NCBI GenBank assembly: GCA_946894095.1
Contig: OX335650.1
Location: forward strand, 20,868,001-20,932,000
DNA from: Incurvaria masculella
Lineage: Eukaryota; Arthropoda; Insecta; Lepidoptera; Incurvariidae
DNA length: 64,000 nt
Direction of reading: 5' to 3'
The notes beneath the pieces are model-generated. The model saw only the letters and a list, made by a program, of their open reading frames with translations, had not been told where the DNA came from and ran no database searches. The position numbers were made by a program, and so were the translations under genes. This document shows positions 23,381 to 35,132 of this stretch, one piece after another. Position 1 is the stretch's first letter; each line of letters starts with the position of its first letter.

Positions 23381-23490
23381 TGGACACGTCCATGTTTTCC
23401 ATCTAGTTTAATGTAGCCGTTACACCAAATATATAAAACTTAAATTCTTCCGCAATTAGGTATAATGGGCTAATATCACGACACTATGTG
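23381..23490 (+). mobile_element. SINE 3' fragment, degenerate
   Basis: Contains CATGTTTTCCATCTAGTTTA, then ATGTAGCCGTTACACC and GGGCTAATATCACGACA, matching the distal body of the common SINE. Confidence 0.55.
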
Positions 23491-24059
23491 TTGTATGTCC
23501 AGTTCCATAAAAAAAGTTGACGGACCGTCATGATCAATACGAACTGGTGCAAGTAAGAAGACTTACCAACACTGAAGGGAGATTGCCATCAAGATCCAAA
23601 AAGAAGCTCGATGCTACAAAAAATATGATAAAATAATGTTGATGCTTCGTTGGCGCTCTTCATAAAAGTTTTGATTATTTTTTTAATTATCAGTTCAATA
23701 TTTTAATTTATTTTCTAACGATTCGTTCATCGAATTTAGACAAAGCACACCATAAATATTTGGCCATTACTGACGGCTGTAATCGCGTGAGTAATCTACT
23801 CTTTCTGATTTGTGACTGCCATTGTAGTGAAGTGGGATTTTGCTGTAGGACCAAAATAGACCGCTTGAAACTGTTAGAATTGGACATTTAACGCATTTAG
23901 AAATGAAATATGAATATAAATTTAGATTGTAATATTTAATGGTAGTCCTCACGGATTTGAACCTTTACATGTTATTATGTTTAAATATGCAAATAATTCA
24001 GTTGAACTCACCTTGGAGCACCTTAATTCGGCAGGTTACCAAAAACACCCATGCATTAC

Positions 24060-24240
24060 AAAATGCTTTATTAGCGCTAAGTGCCCATGACTGACGCGGC
24101 CTGGAGTGCCTCGCGAAAAAAGCGTTTTTTTCCCGAAAAAAGCGTCCTTCCCTCCCGACCCGTCCGTCACGTGTCCGCGAGCCAATTACCCGTCCGCTAA
24201 TTGTATTCCCACCTGCCGCGCACCGGAGACGCACAAGAAA
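24060..24240. other. GC-rich island with TAAT sites
   Basis: GCGTCCTTCCCTCCCGACCC and CACGTGTCCGCGAGCCAATT lead into CGTCCGCTAATTGTATTCCC. A (CG)AAAAAAGCG motif is repeated twice at the start. Confidence 0.28.
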
Positions 24241-24277
24241 CGTTCACCCGCTAATTTCATAATATACTTTTTTTAAC
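24236..24277 (+). repeat. 42-bp direct repeat, left copy, flanking an AT-rich repeat element
   Basis: GAAACGTTCACCCGCTAATT and TCATAATATACTTTT here recur at 24778-24820 on the other side of the intervening element. Confidence 0.85.
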
Positions 24278-24700
24278 CGACTTCGAAAAAGAAGGACTTC
24301 AATTCGTCTGTATGTTTGTTTTTATGTTTGTCACCTCATAACTTTCGCCTGGGTGCACCGATTTGGGTGATAATTTTTTTATTTGAAAGCTGGTGCTTCC
24401 CGTGTGGTCCCATTTTAATTTGGTTCAGTTCTGACAATGATATCAATGAGAAAATCATATAAGTCTTAAATTTGCATTAAGTATGTGCGCGGCAAATGGA
24501 CGAATAACTCAATATAACGCCAACCGATTTCGATGATTCTTTTTTTATTGGAAAGGACGTGTAAAAATTAGTTTGTGTACTCTGTGTTAGTGGGTGTAAT
24601 CTGAAATTCACTAAAAATAAACAAAAAAAAAAAAATAACTTAACTTCAAAGAAAAAGCACTAAAAAGTAAAAAAAAATATTGCCATTTTTGTAGTAACGA
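24270..24700 (+). mobile_element. Dispersed AT-rich repeat (AACCGACTTC family), copy 1
   Basis: Shared with 51288-51700: ACCGACTTCGAAAAAGAAGG, ATTCGTCTGTATGTTT, CTCATAACTTTCGCCTGGGT, GTGGTCCCATTTTAATTTGG, ending near CTTCAAAGAAAAAGCACTAA. No coding region; element class unknown. Confidence 0.75.
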
Positions 24701-24777
24701 TTATTGTTATTTTTTGAGTCGGTGTCAGCCAAGGTAACCAAGGTGTTCTTGACTGGCGCAGCGCGTGCCCGAAACAG

Positions 24778-24820
24778 GAAACATTCACCCGCTAATTTCA
24801 TAATAGACTTTCATTTTTAT
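24778..24820 (+). repeat. 42-bp direct repeat, right copy
   Basis: GAAACATTCACCCGCTAATT followed by TCATAATAGACTTTCA, with a few differences from the left copy. This copy continues into unique DNA. Confidence 0.85.
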
Positions 24821-25024
24821 ATCGCGCTCTCGCCCTCACCTACCTGCTGGAACGAGAGCCGTGAATGTTTAATGCAATCCGGCCGGTGTCCCGCCGCGCG
24901 ACCCGGCCTGCGGGGTCGTGTAGGCGCGTGTATCGGCACTTTCACGGCTGTTATCCTCGTTCCACGTGCGGAGACAGGTGAACTGTTTTTCATGAGCCTG
25001 AATCAAATAGTAAACAGTTATTTT

Positions 25025-25337
25025 GAGCGGCTCGTAGCCTAGTGGCGCAGGGACTGGCCTAGCGTACCAGAGGCCCGGGTTCAATTTCGACTTGCATCAC
25101 TGTCTTTCTCTTTCCGAGTGCGATAAGTGCATTTAGTCACGAATGCGAGCTGCTCCATGGTTCGGAATCCATGTAAAACTGTAGGTCCCCTTCCCCTGGG
25201 AAGATGGTCGAAGCGGCAATGAAAAATTGTCCGTGTTTTCCATCCAGTTAAATGTAGCCGTGCTCATAAAGGGAAGGTCCTGGCATGGCACCTAATTCAT
25301 TTGGGAATGTGGTGTATTGGGCTAATATTATAACCAC
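25025..25337 (+). mobile_element. tRNA-headed SINE with internal deletion
   Basis: The head GAGCGGCTCGTAGCCTAGTG and T-arm-like CATGGTTCGGAATCCATG are intact. The middle of the body is missing: CCCCTTCCCCTGGGAAGATG joins parts normally about 55-60 bp apart. Confidence 0.88.
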
Positions 25338-25952
25338 AGAACAATTAGGAGGTAAGAATTGTGAAGTGGGCGGAACTCGCGCGCCGGTCTTTAGCGGGGA
25401 CCCGCTCACTTCATACGCGCGTGATTCACTCCTTTGCGGCTGTCCTGTGCATTAACTTATCCGTGATACAATCTAAAATTGAAAAGGAGAAATGCCGTAC
25501 TGCGCCATAATAACGTGCAAACACGACCGCCGGTGCACAACCTTCATAATGGAGGAATTTTGTATCCCCGGTAAGTTTCATTTACATGCATAGCGATAAA
25601 ACTTACGAAAAATGCATTACGAAACAATATGGCGTCGCGGCGTGTCTTTTGCTCGTCGGGTCATGTCTCGCTACGTTGTTTGTGACCATGTGCGTGTGAG
25701 GCGCTCGGCCGTGTTCGAAAGTGACGTAACATTTGATTGCAAACAGTGTTGAAATTCCAACATAGAGCCATTACGTTAAGGTTCATATTTACTAAACAAA
25801 TGTGGATTTGTTGTTTGGTTATCGATTAAGAAGGGATAGCCAATTGCGACTGTTATACATTCGCGGAGCAAAAAGGGCTTAAGTAAAACGGTAACAGCGG
25901 TCCTGGAACAAATTTACAAACGTTTCACTTCCTGCCTCCTCAATATTCCGTG

Positions 25953-25999
25953 ATCATAACGGTAGCTGTGTGGTATTAGCCATCCATGTCAGGTCGCAT
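25953..25999 (+). mobile_element. SINE tail fragment
   Basis: Only the last 45 bp of the common SINE remain (CATAACGGTAGCTGTGTGG, then TATTAGCCATCCATGTCAGG). Confidence 0.7.
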
Positions 26000-26794
26000 G
26001 AAAAAAAAGATAAATTGCAGCATGCATATAAATAAAACAATGACCAGCTTAGATTCCATTAAAAATAAATAGTGGAATAGGAGAGAAAAAAATAGAAAAT
26101 ATCGAACACGTTGTGTATAATGTGTGTGCATAAACTATAACATCGTAGACTATTACAGTTTTAGACGATTTGAGGCCGGAGCGCAAAGATCCAGTTGAAC
26201 AATGATACTTTTTCACTAAGGTATAAAGTACGTGATCCTGTACGCTTAATTTAACATTTTGTGTGGGTACCAGTACAAGATAATCAGGACTTTAGTAATA
26301 AAGCCCCTTTAAGTGATGATTAAAATAAATCAGCTCTTGGTGAAATCCAGACTAACTGTGGTATTATTTTTCCATGTCCAGTTACCTATAAAGACTCCGT
26401 TAAATAATAATGGCGATGCGAATAATTATGCAATGCAAAAGTATACTAAGCAGCAAACTTTTTACTATAATTGAGACATTTATAAAATTATTTTTACACT
26501 AGCTGCGGTACCCGGCTCCGCTCGGGTTAGCGTCGGCAAAATTATTTCATGGATAAAAAGTATCCGACATGACTGATCCAAAATAGGGTCAAACTGGTCC
26601 AGGACAATGTATCCATCTACCAAATTTAATCAAGATCGTTCGAGATGAAATAGCATGATTTAATGAGAAACATCCAATAATTCCCATTTAGAGCTTCGTT
26701 GACATTTGGTGGCTATTTAAAAAAAAAAGCATTTGCCGCCAGAACCTTTCTGCACTTGCACTGCAACATTGTTTACCTAGTAAGTAAGTAACGT

Positions 26795-26865
26795 GTAATG
26801 TAGGTAAGTTTTGCGTGGACTCCAACCCACAGCCAGCCTCAACATCGAAAACAGTAACCCATCTC
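26795..26865 (-). mobile_element. SINE head fragment inside the Helitron
   Basis: AGGTAAGTTTTGCGTGGACT, then CCCACAGCCAGCCTCAACAT and AGTAACCCATC, resemble the head/body junction of the 5S-insert SINE read on the minus strand. It is decayed. Confidence 0.4.
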
Positions 26866-27354
26866 GAACCTGACAGCTCCCAGAGATCCTATACATTGAT
26901 AAAATACGCACATAAATCGGGTTAGTGGTTCGCAAGTTATAAGAATTTAACACTCTCTACTCACCCTTCAGGTAGTGAAGCGTTATATTATGTAGCCTAG
27001 AAGTTTTGAGTAGAATCAGGCTAGACGTAGATACCATCCGCATCTAAATCGAGTAATTGGTTCTCGAGGATTTTACCAATTAGTCCTAAAGTTGGGGGAA
27101 ATACCAAGCCGTACCCGCCCCCGCTGGACCGCCCACCCCGCCCCCGGCCCCGCTCCCGCCTCCGCCCCCGGCCCCGCTCCCCCTGGTGTGAAATAGCGCT
27201 ACCGGCATCGTTTTCGCAGCCCCGTGAAAGTTCTAAAGCCCATGGGCACAATATCTTTATAAATTGTAGCCTATGTCCTATTCTGATGTATAAGCTATAT
27301 TATTGTAAAGTTTCATTAAAATCCATTCAGTAGTTTTTACGTGAAAGAGTAACA

Positions 27355-27400
27355 AACATCCATCCATCCATCCATCCATCCATCCATCCATCCATCCATT
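27355..27400 (+). repeat. (CATC)n microsatellite inside the Helitron
   Basis: About eleven CATC units follow AACAAACATC. Tetranucleotide runs near Helitron ends have been reported in Lepidoptera as far as I recall. Confidence 0.95.
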
Positions 27401-28216
27401 ATTACAAACATTCCCCTTTATAATATTTATTAGATATTAGATATGTATTCAAAGTTTACTTTTAAATATTAGGACAATACGATATCTTTGTGTTGTGTTC
27501 GGTCTTTTCCCTGTTATAAGGGATTAATACCTAAAACTAGTCGCTTACCAGTCGAAACGAAATTTACAATTTTAAAAGAGAAAGAAAAAAATTATAATTT
27601 TATTACATACATAGAATTAATTCATAATTTCAAGCATGATTGTGCCTAATATAACAATTTCAGTTTTAAATTATTGTAAACAATCATGAAATAAATCAAA
27701 GTGTTTCAATTGATTATTGAACGTATAACAAACACGACGAATGTAGGAGTTCTTTAAATACCTAGTGTTAGTGGTTACATAATAAAGTTCCTCAGAGTGC
27801 GTTCTGCAAACGGTACGCAAGAAAAGAAATTTTTTGAAAACACTCCACGTAAAATTATTAGGAAATTCAAATGCATTAACAAATTATATTTATATTTTTT
27901 TATAATTAATTTAATTACCAAACAATTAAGAAGGTGTTTTTGTGTGTATTTTGTTAAGAGTTGTTAAAATATATGTGGTTATGGTAATAATGTGGATGCC
28001 ACAATTAAATTTACTGAAATAATTTATCGATGGTTTTGTTTTTGTTAACTCTTACACAAACGGTTATAAACACAGCGTATTTTCACATACATATTGAATC
28101 CCTATATCCCTGAAATATGGAGGGTCTCTCTCTGTATTTTATCGTAATTACCATGGAGAATGCTCGTCGGAGCTGCATAACGCTATACCTCCGTCCCCTT
28201 TCTACTTAGGCCCAAC

Positions 28217-28361
28217 GCGGAACAGGGAGATAAAGCACACATTCACAGTCGACATTCCAAAAATAAGTACCCACCGATCTTCTAGATCCTTCATCTATAG
28301 GGTCGGAATACAATGGAACGCCCTTCCGAGCGATTTTCCCCAAAGTATAACCTGGGGTCCT
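28217..28361 (+). pseudogene. LINE reverse transcriptase C-terminal fragment (WNALP motif)
   Basis: One frame reads FTVDIPKISTHRSSRSFIYR then VGIQWNALPSDF and stops after SITWGP. A basic stretch followed by WNxLP is typical of the end of jockey/CR1-type reverse transcriptases. The fragment is short and its neighbours are unassigned. Confidence 0.65.
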
Positions 28362-28629
28362 TAACACATGGTGTGAAGAAGAACCTAGCCGCCGGCGGGG
28401 TTTTTCGCAGCCTCCCTTTAAGTTCCAAATCCCATGGGCGTCGTCGGGCACCTTAAGAGGTCCTGGCGTACGCCATATCCCACGATTAACATAAACAATG
28501 TTAAATAAAAATAGACGAAGAAGATTCTTAAAATCGAACATTTCACATCTTGAATCGACACAACAGTCGAACCTTAGACGAAAGGAGTCGCCGCCCAGGC
28601 TCTGAGGTGATCTGATCACGTACAAAATG

Positions 28630-28770
28630 TATGACGTCTCCGGAGGCGGTGGGGCCGGGAGGGGGGCGGAAGAGACGGCCGGGGGTGGTGCGGGGGTGGC
28701 GCCGGCTGTATCGGTATTCCGGGAGCGTGGCGGCGGACATGACGACAATAATGATGGCGGTCGCGCAAAT
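28630..28770. other. GC-rich island
   Basis: GGAGGCGGTGGGGCCGGGAG and a GGCGCCGGCTG stretch, ending in GATGGCGGTCGCGCAAATTA with a TAGTTGATT site. No repeat match. Confidence 0.25.
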
Positions 28771-28841
28771 TAGTTGATTTTTTTGCCTAAACGGATTTCC
28801 AACGATCTTACATTCAGAAACAAAATACGGCGAGTCTGAAT

Positions 28842-29243
28842 CATCGTAGACTATTACAGTTTTAGACGATTTGAGGCCGGAGCGCAAAGATCCCGTTGAA
28901 AAATGTTACTTTTTCACTAAGGTATAAAGTACGTGATCCTGTACGCTTAATTTAACATTTTGTGTGGGTACCAGTACAAGATAATCAGTACTTTAGTAAT
29001 AAAGCCCCTTTAAGTGATGATTAAAATAAATCAGCTCTTGGTGAAATCCAGACTAACTGTGGTATTATTTTTCCATGTCCAGTTACCTATAAAGACTCCG
29101 TTAAATAATAATGGCGATGCGAATAATTATGCAATGCAAAAGTGTACTAAGCAGCAAACTTTTTACTATAATTGAGACATTTCTAAAATTATTTTTACAT
29201 ATGTATTCAAAGTTTACTTTTAAATATTAGGACAATACGATAT
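28842..29243 (+). repeat. 402-bp duplicated segment, copy 2 (empty site)
   Basis: The same sequence as copy 1 but continuous through TTTTTACATATGTATTC, exactly the joined flanks of the Helitron. Confidence 0.95.
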
Positions 29244-29389
29244 ATAAAAATAAAAAAAACAAGCAACAATTTCAGTTACAGAATGATAGTAAATTATTTA
29301 TCTAAATGTGTAATTTAACTTATTTATGAGCGTTCGAAAAGTAATAAATACAAAAATCCACAGCCCAGTAACGCATTCCGCGAACATAA

Positions 29390-29690
29390 ACGGATCTCAT
29401 TAATGCGCAAATTGCGCGCGCGCTCATTACCCGCTCGCATCGTCGCCGCCGCCGCTCCGCCGCCGCGCGCCTCGCCGCCGCCGCGCCGCGGTCGACATAA
29501 ATACTGCATGCCGATGTATAATTCAAAGTTACCGCGCACTCGAGCTGCTGATAATTAAAATTTCGCTGTGGGCGGGCGGCGATAGGGCGGCCGCCGCTGG
29601 GCGGGAGAAAACTTCACATATTACAATTAAAACGCGCCCCACGAGCGCAGTGTGATCGCATCGAGAGCCTCGGAACGATTGCACGCACTC
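29390..29690. other. GC-rich island with TAAT sites
   Basis: Two GC blocks (CGCCGCCGCCGCTCCGCCGC; GGGCGGCCGCCGCTGGGCGG) enclose TGCTGATAATTAAAATTTCG and are followed by ATATTACAATTAAAACGCG. No repeat was seen; the ORFs on the minus strand are compositional. Confidence 0.32.
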
Positions 29691-30103
29691 TGTGATGAAT
29701 TAAGGAAAAAGTAACCTCAGATACTACAAGTGTCAGTAGCTAGGAAACCCATGGAAAAGCGGTTAAAATATGATCAAAACGAAAAAGAATTGCATCCATA
29801 GCATCGGGTTTTAAAAAAAAAATCATACACGGTTTTCAAGCAAATCTCCATAGTCTTGTTTTGTATTTATTTTTATCAAATTATAAATGCAAATAATAAC
29901 AATTTTAAATTGCAAACATGGAATTTTTAGTTGTAACTGACCATAATACATAAAACGTAATGAACAAGACATTTCTGATATAAAAACGAAAGATAAATAG
30001 TAATAATTGACACTAACTAAATATCAATTGATTGTAAAATGATTTTCTTGCATAAGCATATTTTAAGAATGGGATACAATGATACATTTTGAGTATACGC
30101 GGT

Positions 30104-30205
30104 GTGCACAGCTGGTGGTTAAAAATAAATCACCGATTATACCATGCAAGTTCGTAGTGCACAACTGGATGTTAAAAATAAATCACCAACTAAACACGCC
30201 ACTTT
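30104..30205 (+). repeat. Short tandem duplication, period about 56 bp
   Basis: GTGCACAGCTGGTGGTTAAA followed by AATAAATCACC recurs as GTGCACAACTGGATGTTAAA with the same follow-on. Confidence 0.8.
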
Positions 30206-31059
30206 TCCACTTACGGCAACTAAATGTTCCTTCAAGATTTGTTTATTCGTTCATTAATCTGGAACCGGCGGCGGCTCTGCACCGCACTAAAAATGATGGA
30301 GGATTACAGTAGAGGGGTTGTTGAAGCTTACTCGCCGCGTAATGCGATAAATTCAATATTGTGGTTGAACCGCACAGTAAATATCGCATTTGAACCTCTC
30401 ATTACCAGCCCAGGCACAAATTGCGAAGGCTTCACAATTGTACAGGCGTACAGCAAAGGTTTAGGTGAAAAGTTTTATGTTAATGGCGTTTTTCTTATTA
30501 ACGCTCAACGGATCCAATCTTTCGATCTTATTATTTACGTCATACTTTTACTCGATTATCGAATAACTGGATTTCGAATATTGTACAATAACTTAAATTT
30601 AGCTTATCTTCTTAGTTAGAATCAATTAATTGTAATTAATTAAAATTATATTTCAAAAGCAGTCCTTTATACAGACCACTATTTTAACAATTAAATATTA
30701 ATGTTTTCAAATATTAAAGGTCGATGGTTAAATTTTTCACATGCCTTGACTACTCGTTTATACAATACAGTTATATTTATTTCATTTTTATTTAATAAAT
30801 ACTCAAAACAGCAAATTTTTATTATTTTACGTTGCACGCACGGAGGTTGTACATGTTGCAAATATACAAGAAGTCGATATCGCGACAAAGAAAAATCACC
30901 TAATTAACACACCTAGCGAACCACGGAGTCAGCGGTCGAACGCAGCCTTGCTACCGAATAAAATAAACTCATCGTCCGAACGCAAAGCCCCAACTCAAAT
31001 TCATCGTAAACTCTCAAACATTCAACAAAACGTAATCGTTAAGTAAACGCGCCTTTTCA

Positions 31060-31520
31060 TCTGAACCGCTGCCCCCGTCCCCCCCGCTCCGACCCCCGCG
31101 CCCACCCCGCCCACGGTCTAATGACACATAAAGGTGGTCGCTCACCTGGGCGGGCGCGGGCCGGGCGGGGTCCGGCTAGGGCGGCCACCGCCCAAATAAA
31201 AAGGAACCACTTGAAAAATTACCAGCTGCTTTTTAATACGTAGCGTATTTTTTCCTTCACGTTGTCATAGGGTTGTGGCAATTTAATCCATCAAGTTCCG
31301 TCCTCCCTTGCCCCTCCTGCCGTCCCGCCGCCTCCCCCGTCGCCCGCTGCACTCCGCGCCCGAGCAGCGATAATAAATTCAACGATAAAATTATTGTTTC
31401 GCCTTTGCAGTAGAAAATATTGGCTCGAGTCTCGAGCGCGGCGCGACCGAGCGCCACTATGCTCGCGGCGCGGGCCGATTGGCGCTATGAATCACAATAG
31501 GAGCGAGCGCGGGGAACTGT
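31060..31520. other. GC-rich island, bipartite
   Basis: CCCCGTCCCCCCCGCTCCGA-like tracts at 31070-31200 and a second block at 31300-31480 surround AATAAATTCAACGATAAAAT. No recognisable coding motif was seen. Confidence 0.28.
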
Positions 31521-31857
31521 CGATACATTGAGCGTAGTCTATTGTTTCGTAGTTCAGCTGTTACGAACACTATCGAGATATGATTGAAGATACTCACATC
31601 CTCGTTGCTTACATCAATCATTAGTGATTTATAAAAATACTTGATTTCTGAAATGTTGGGGCTACAATAAATCACTTTATCAGCAGATATATAAAAAATA
31701 TATTTTTTCTTTTCGTTTCATTAAATTCTTATATTTTGAATTTAAATTTCAAAGATGTTAAGCTCGAAAAATAACGTATGTATATAATAATAATATTAAT
31801 AATTTATTTGAATCAAGTATATTGTCCAATAAAATTGTAAATAATATTAATACTAAG

Positions 31858-32184
31858 TCACACATTAATAAAATACTTATAATATATTCGTCCCAAAATA
31901 CTTGTTACTATTCCATTCTCACTGATGGCTGAACAGCGTAGGAATGCCGCCTTCTGATTGCGCAGTACATCGAAGAAATCAGTCAAACCGTTCTCTTCGA
32001 ACATGCCAGACGCACTACACCGCCACGGTAGTCCCATCATGCAGCGCAATGCATTGTTGTACTGCACACGCGGCGAGTTAAACGCTCGCTGCGTGTAGCT
32101 GCACCACAGGTGACCGGTGTAAAGCGCCTGACAGTATGCCTTGAACAGAGTAAGCCTGACCTCTCCAGAGCACTGCGTAAACAT
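31858..32184 (-). pseudogene. LINE reverse transcriptase, C-terminal fragment (108 codons open)
   Basis: The minus-strand frame includes TLFKAYCQALYTGHLWCSYT, RVQYNNALRCMMGLPWRCSA and SGMFEENGLTDFFDVLRNQK. This is the distal reverse-transcriptase domain shared by many insect LINEs of the CR1/jockey range. The frame is open here but lacks the catalytic upstream part. An (ATT)n-like tail follows on the minus strand near 31790-31810. It is a 5'-truncated insertion. Confidence 0.85.
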
Positions 32185-32662
32185 ATCAGGTCCCCTAAAT
32201 TAAGAGGTGCCCTTATAGTCTTTAGGAAATTTCCAGGGGGAAATACCTTGGCAGGTAGTGCATACGATCCGACACCAACTCTACGTATCTACAGGATAGG
32301 TTGCTTCTTATAGCATGAATGTGGACAGTGAGACTCGTAACAGTATGTAGATATCGGGGTGGCGGACGAGACGTACAAAGCGATTCGAATAAGAATAGGA
32401 CGGGGCTCGTGACTAACTTCACTCGAATTCGCGAAGGAAACGCGGCAACACCGTGTCAAATTACTGCAGTTTGTGAAGTGAAGTGAGGGTTTTAGCAGTT
32501 TGACATTCAAAATGGCGGTGATCCTATCCTATTTTTATTTGAATCGCATTGTACGCTACGGCGCTGCATCGAACTAAGCGGGTGCTTTGCTGCAACGAGC
32601 ACAGCATGGGGCTGCAGTGCACGGTGGTTGTAAAAAAATATATAATTTCCTAGCCCGTAGTG

Positions 32663-32880
32663 AAGGTGGCCTACTTGTAGCCTCTTGTGTCAAAGATCGC
32701 TAGCTCGAATCCCTCTTTATATTTTAAATGATTTTGCAATCTGCATTTTCGTTGAGATACTTGATGTTGATACTACGTGAAATTGCCCGGGTTTTTCATC
32801 AAATTGCAACCGTGCTCTTATAAAGGGAGGGTCCTAGTAAAGGACCTAATTGCTTCTGGAATTCGGTGTGTTGGTGCACG
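32663..32880 (+). mobile_element. Decayed SINE with tRNA-like head
   Basis: TGAAGGTGGCCTACTTGTAG and GCTAGCTCGAATCCC resemble A and B boxes. A tail match to the common SINE follows (CGTGCTCTTATAAAGGGAGG, then GTCCTAGTAAAGGACCTAA). Confidence 0.5.
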
Positions 32881-32924
32881 GACACCTCTTCGCCAGCTAT
32901 GTTCAGTTCCATAAATAATAGAAT

Positions 32925-32945
32925 ATAATAATAATAATAATAATT
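32925..32945 (+). repeat. (ATA)n microsatellite
   Basis: A run of ATA triplets followed by ATTCTTTATTTCATAC, as at the tails of minus-strand LINE copies. Confidence 0.85.
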
Positions 32946-34167
32946 CTTTATTTCATACAATAAGTCCATAGACATTCGCAATAGAAAAAAAATAAAATAC
33001 AATACAATATCATTATTTACAAAAGACATATAAATATTATTAAAATGTAAATTATTAACCATTATTTTAACAATAACCCGACCACAGGCACAGCTTCACA
33101 ATAACAGTTAAAGCTAATAAAGACACGGATATTAAATTGACCAAACATCATTACCATCTATTGGATAGGGCATCCACCGAGAGAACACAATATCGATTAG
33201 TCAGTTCACTAATTGGGTGGATAATCAAATGGTAAACAAGATCGTGAATGCGAGGAGCCGACTCTACGACATCAGGGAAGATGATTCGGGGTGTGACGGA
33301 CGCTCCTGGGAGGTCGGTGCCGAAACCAGAGGTGCCAGATGCAATAAAGATTGACGGACAAGACACGGCCCCCTTCCGGACATGGTCTACCATGAGGGAT
33401 ACCTGTGATAAGTTAAAACATAAGCAAATGTGTAATGATAAAACTGAAACAACACGTTTGACAGTATTTCTCTATTAGATTTAGTGCCGCTCAGAATTCC
33501 GTCTCGTGTAACTTGCGGCATTGTTCCATGTTAAATTAACCCGAACTAAAGCTGGAATCTGGGATCGTCTCCGTCGAATGTGTGAATTATAAAACGAGTC
33601 TGTATTTGACTGTGACATATTTCATGATAACTTTTAAAATTTCAAATTCAAAAGAAAAGTTATTTCTGCTCTTACTGTAAAACTACAACAATATGAATTC
33701 CTATGTAACGTATTTGGTATTTTTGTTATATGTTACCTATTTACCGTTTGTGTTCCCGCGAGGAATAGGTAGGAAAAAGGCGTTGTAACTTTTTGTATGT
33801 TGTTTTTTGTGTTAATGCTTTATATTTCTATTTTTCCTGCTGCAAGAAAAAAAAACGAATTGGCACTAACAATTCAATCGATGACGACTGACTTTGAATG
33901 ATGCTAACGTCGTTGTTTGCGCTCGATTCAATGGAAGTTTTCCTATTCATAAAATTAATAATTTTTGCACAAAATTCCGTGGGATTGGTGCTGGCTGATA
34001 TCAAGAGTCCACAACCAGACACTTTTCACTGCCCGCGATCTGGTGTATATTTTTTTGCAAATATAAATTTGTCGTAATTTCACCAATAAATATTTACTTC
34101 AAACCAAAAAAAATATATTAATTCGATGTATACTGCATTTATTGCCGCGCGTTATACCCTTCCATAT

Positions 34168-34305
34168 TTACTAGGTGGTAGAGTTGCTACAATCGCATTG
34201 AATCAACCACGCTCGAAGTGACCGTAGTGGGTCCTGGATCCCATGTGGTGTGTTGTACTAACATCATAATATTAGTAGCCATCTATTTCCAATTACATGA
34301 AAAGA
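34168..34305 (+). mobile_element. SINE 3' half, degenerate
   Basis: TACTAGGTGGTAGAGTTGCT, ACAATCGCATTGAATCAACC and CCCATGTGGTGTGTTGTAC match the common SINE body; the tail ends ATTTCCAATTACATGAAAAG. Confidence 0.7.
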
Positions 34306-34765
34306 AAACGCGACCAAAACTTTCGACCTATTCTACGACAATGTACTCGCCCAGTCAACTAGTCCACTTGACAATGGCGCGAGCGATAGACCACAGTCCA
34401 CTAGTGGGAATGCAGATAAACAAAACTGTCAATCTGACAGAATATCGTAGCGCCTGAACTCGCTTGAGTGACGCATCAAGCAGTGGGAGGGAGAGAGGGG
34501 TTTCCCCTCGATCATGATACTTATGACGATAATTATAAGGTTGATTTTACTTTGCTTCCTGTCACCGGAGTGTTGAGACTGGGGGGGTGGGTGGGGGCGG
34601 GGAGGTGAAGAACGCAGCCATTGACGGAGACTATGTAGGTGGAGGAGAGCTAGGGGAACATTTCTTTGTAAGTAGGTGCACGGTCTTATGTACTATCACT
34701 AGGGGTAGACTTGGCGCAGAAGGAGTATTATGACTTTGTTTACATTGTAGATGCAGCCGGCTGTA

Positions 34766-34938
34766 GAGTTTTTTTTATAATTTGCTTACAAATTTCTCAA
34801 GTATTCTTTAATAGGTATTTTTACTAGTAATCATTGCGATGGTGAAAACTGAGAGTTTTTTTTATAATTTGCTTACAAATTTCTCAAGTATTCTTTAATA
34901 GGTATTTTTACTAGTAATCATTGTGATGGTGAAAACTG
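34766..34938 (+). repeat. Tandem duplication, two 84-86 bp units, nearly identical
   Basis: GAGTTTTTTTTATAATTTGC through TCATTGCGATGGTGAAAACT occurs twice head to tail, with a C/T difference (GCGATGG, GTGATGG). Confidence 0.95.
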
Positions 34939-35132
34939 ATATACTTCATTAATTTGTGTGTGGAATACTTAAAGGTAGCCATTTCCTTTAAATATTTCTA
35001 TATTCGGTAAAAAAAAGGTATTTAAATCACGTGAAACACTCGATTTCAGTTCTAATGTGTTGAATTCGAGAGTGGACGAAACTAATGAGATTTTCTATAA
35101 CTGTCTTCATTAAATAAAATATACTAGGCCAC

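Larger units (their letters stand above)
26499..27441 (-). mobile_element. Non-autonomous Helitron (943 bp) with known empty site
   Basis: On the minus strand it starts TCTAATATCTAATAAATATT and ends with a hairpin (ACCCGAGCGGAGCCGGGT) then ACCGCAGCTAG. The host base before is A and after is T, the Helitron insertion rule, and no target bases are duplicated. It contains an (ATCC)n run and a GC-rich block (27110-27190). It has no Rep/helicase ORF. Confidence 0.92.
26141..27485 (+). repeat. 402-bp duplicated segment, copy 1, occupied by a Helitron
   Basis: CATCGTAGACTATTACAGTT through AATTATTTTTACA, then after the insertion TATGTATTCAAAGTTTACTT to GGACAATACGATAT. It matches 28842-29243 with few differences once the insertion is removed. 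Confidence 0.93.

Noticed and set aside
27355..27400. CATC run considered as a CRISPR or regulatory array
   Set aside because: It is a simple tetranucleotide microsatellite within a Helitron; no spacers exist and the genome is eukaryotic.
28206..28748. 180-codon minus-strand ORF
   Set aside because: It overlaps a + strand LINE fragment that has a recognisable reverse-transcriptase motif, and continues through a GC-rich tract.
33248..33478. 76-codon + ORF with an exon-like look
   Set aside because: No splice sites of matching phase and no recognisable domain; left unannotated.
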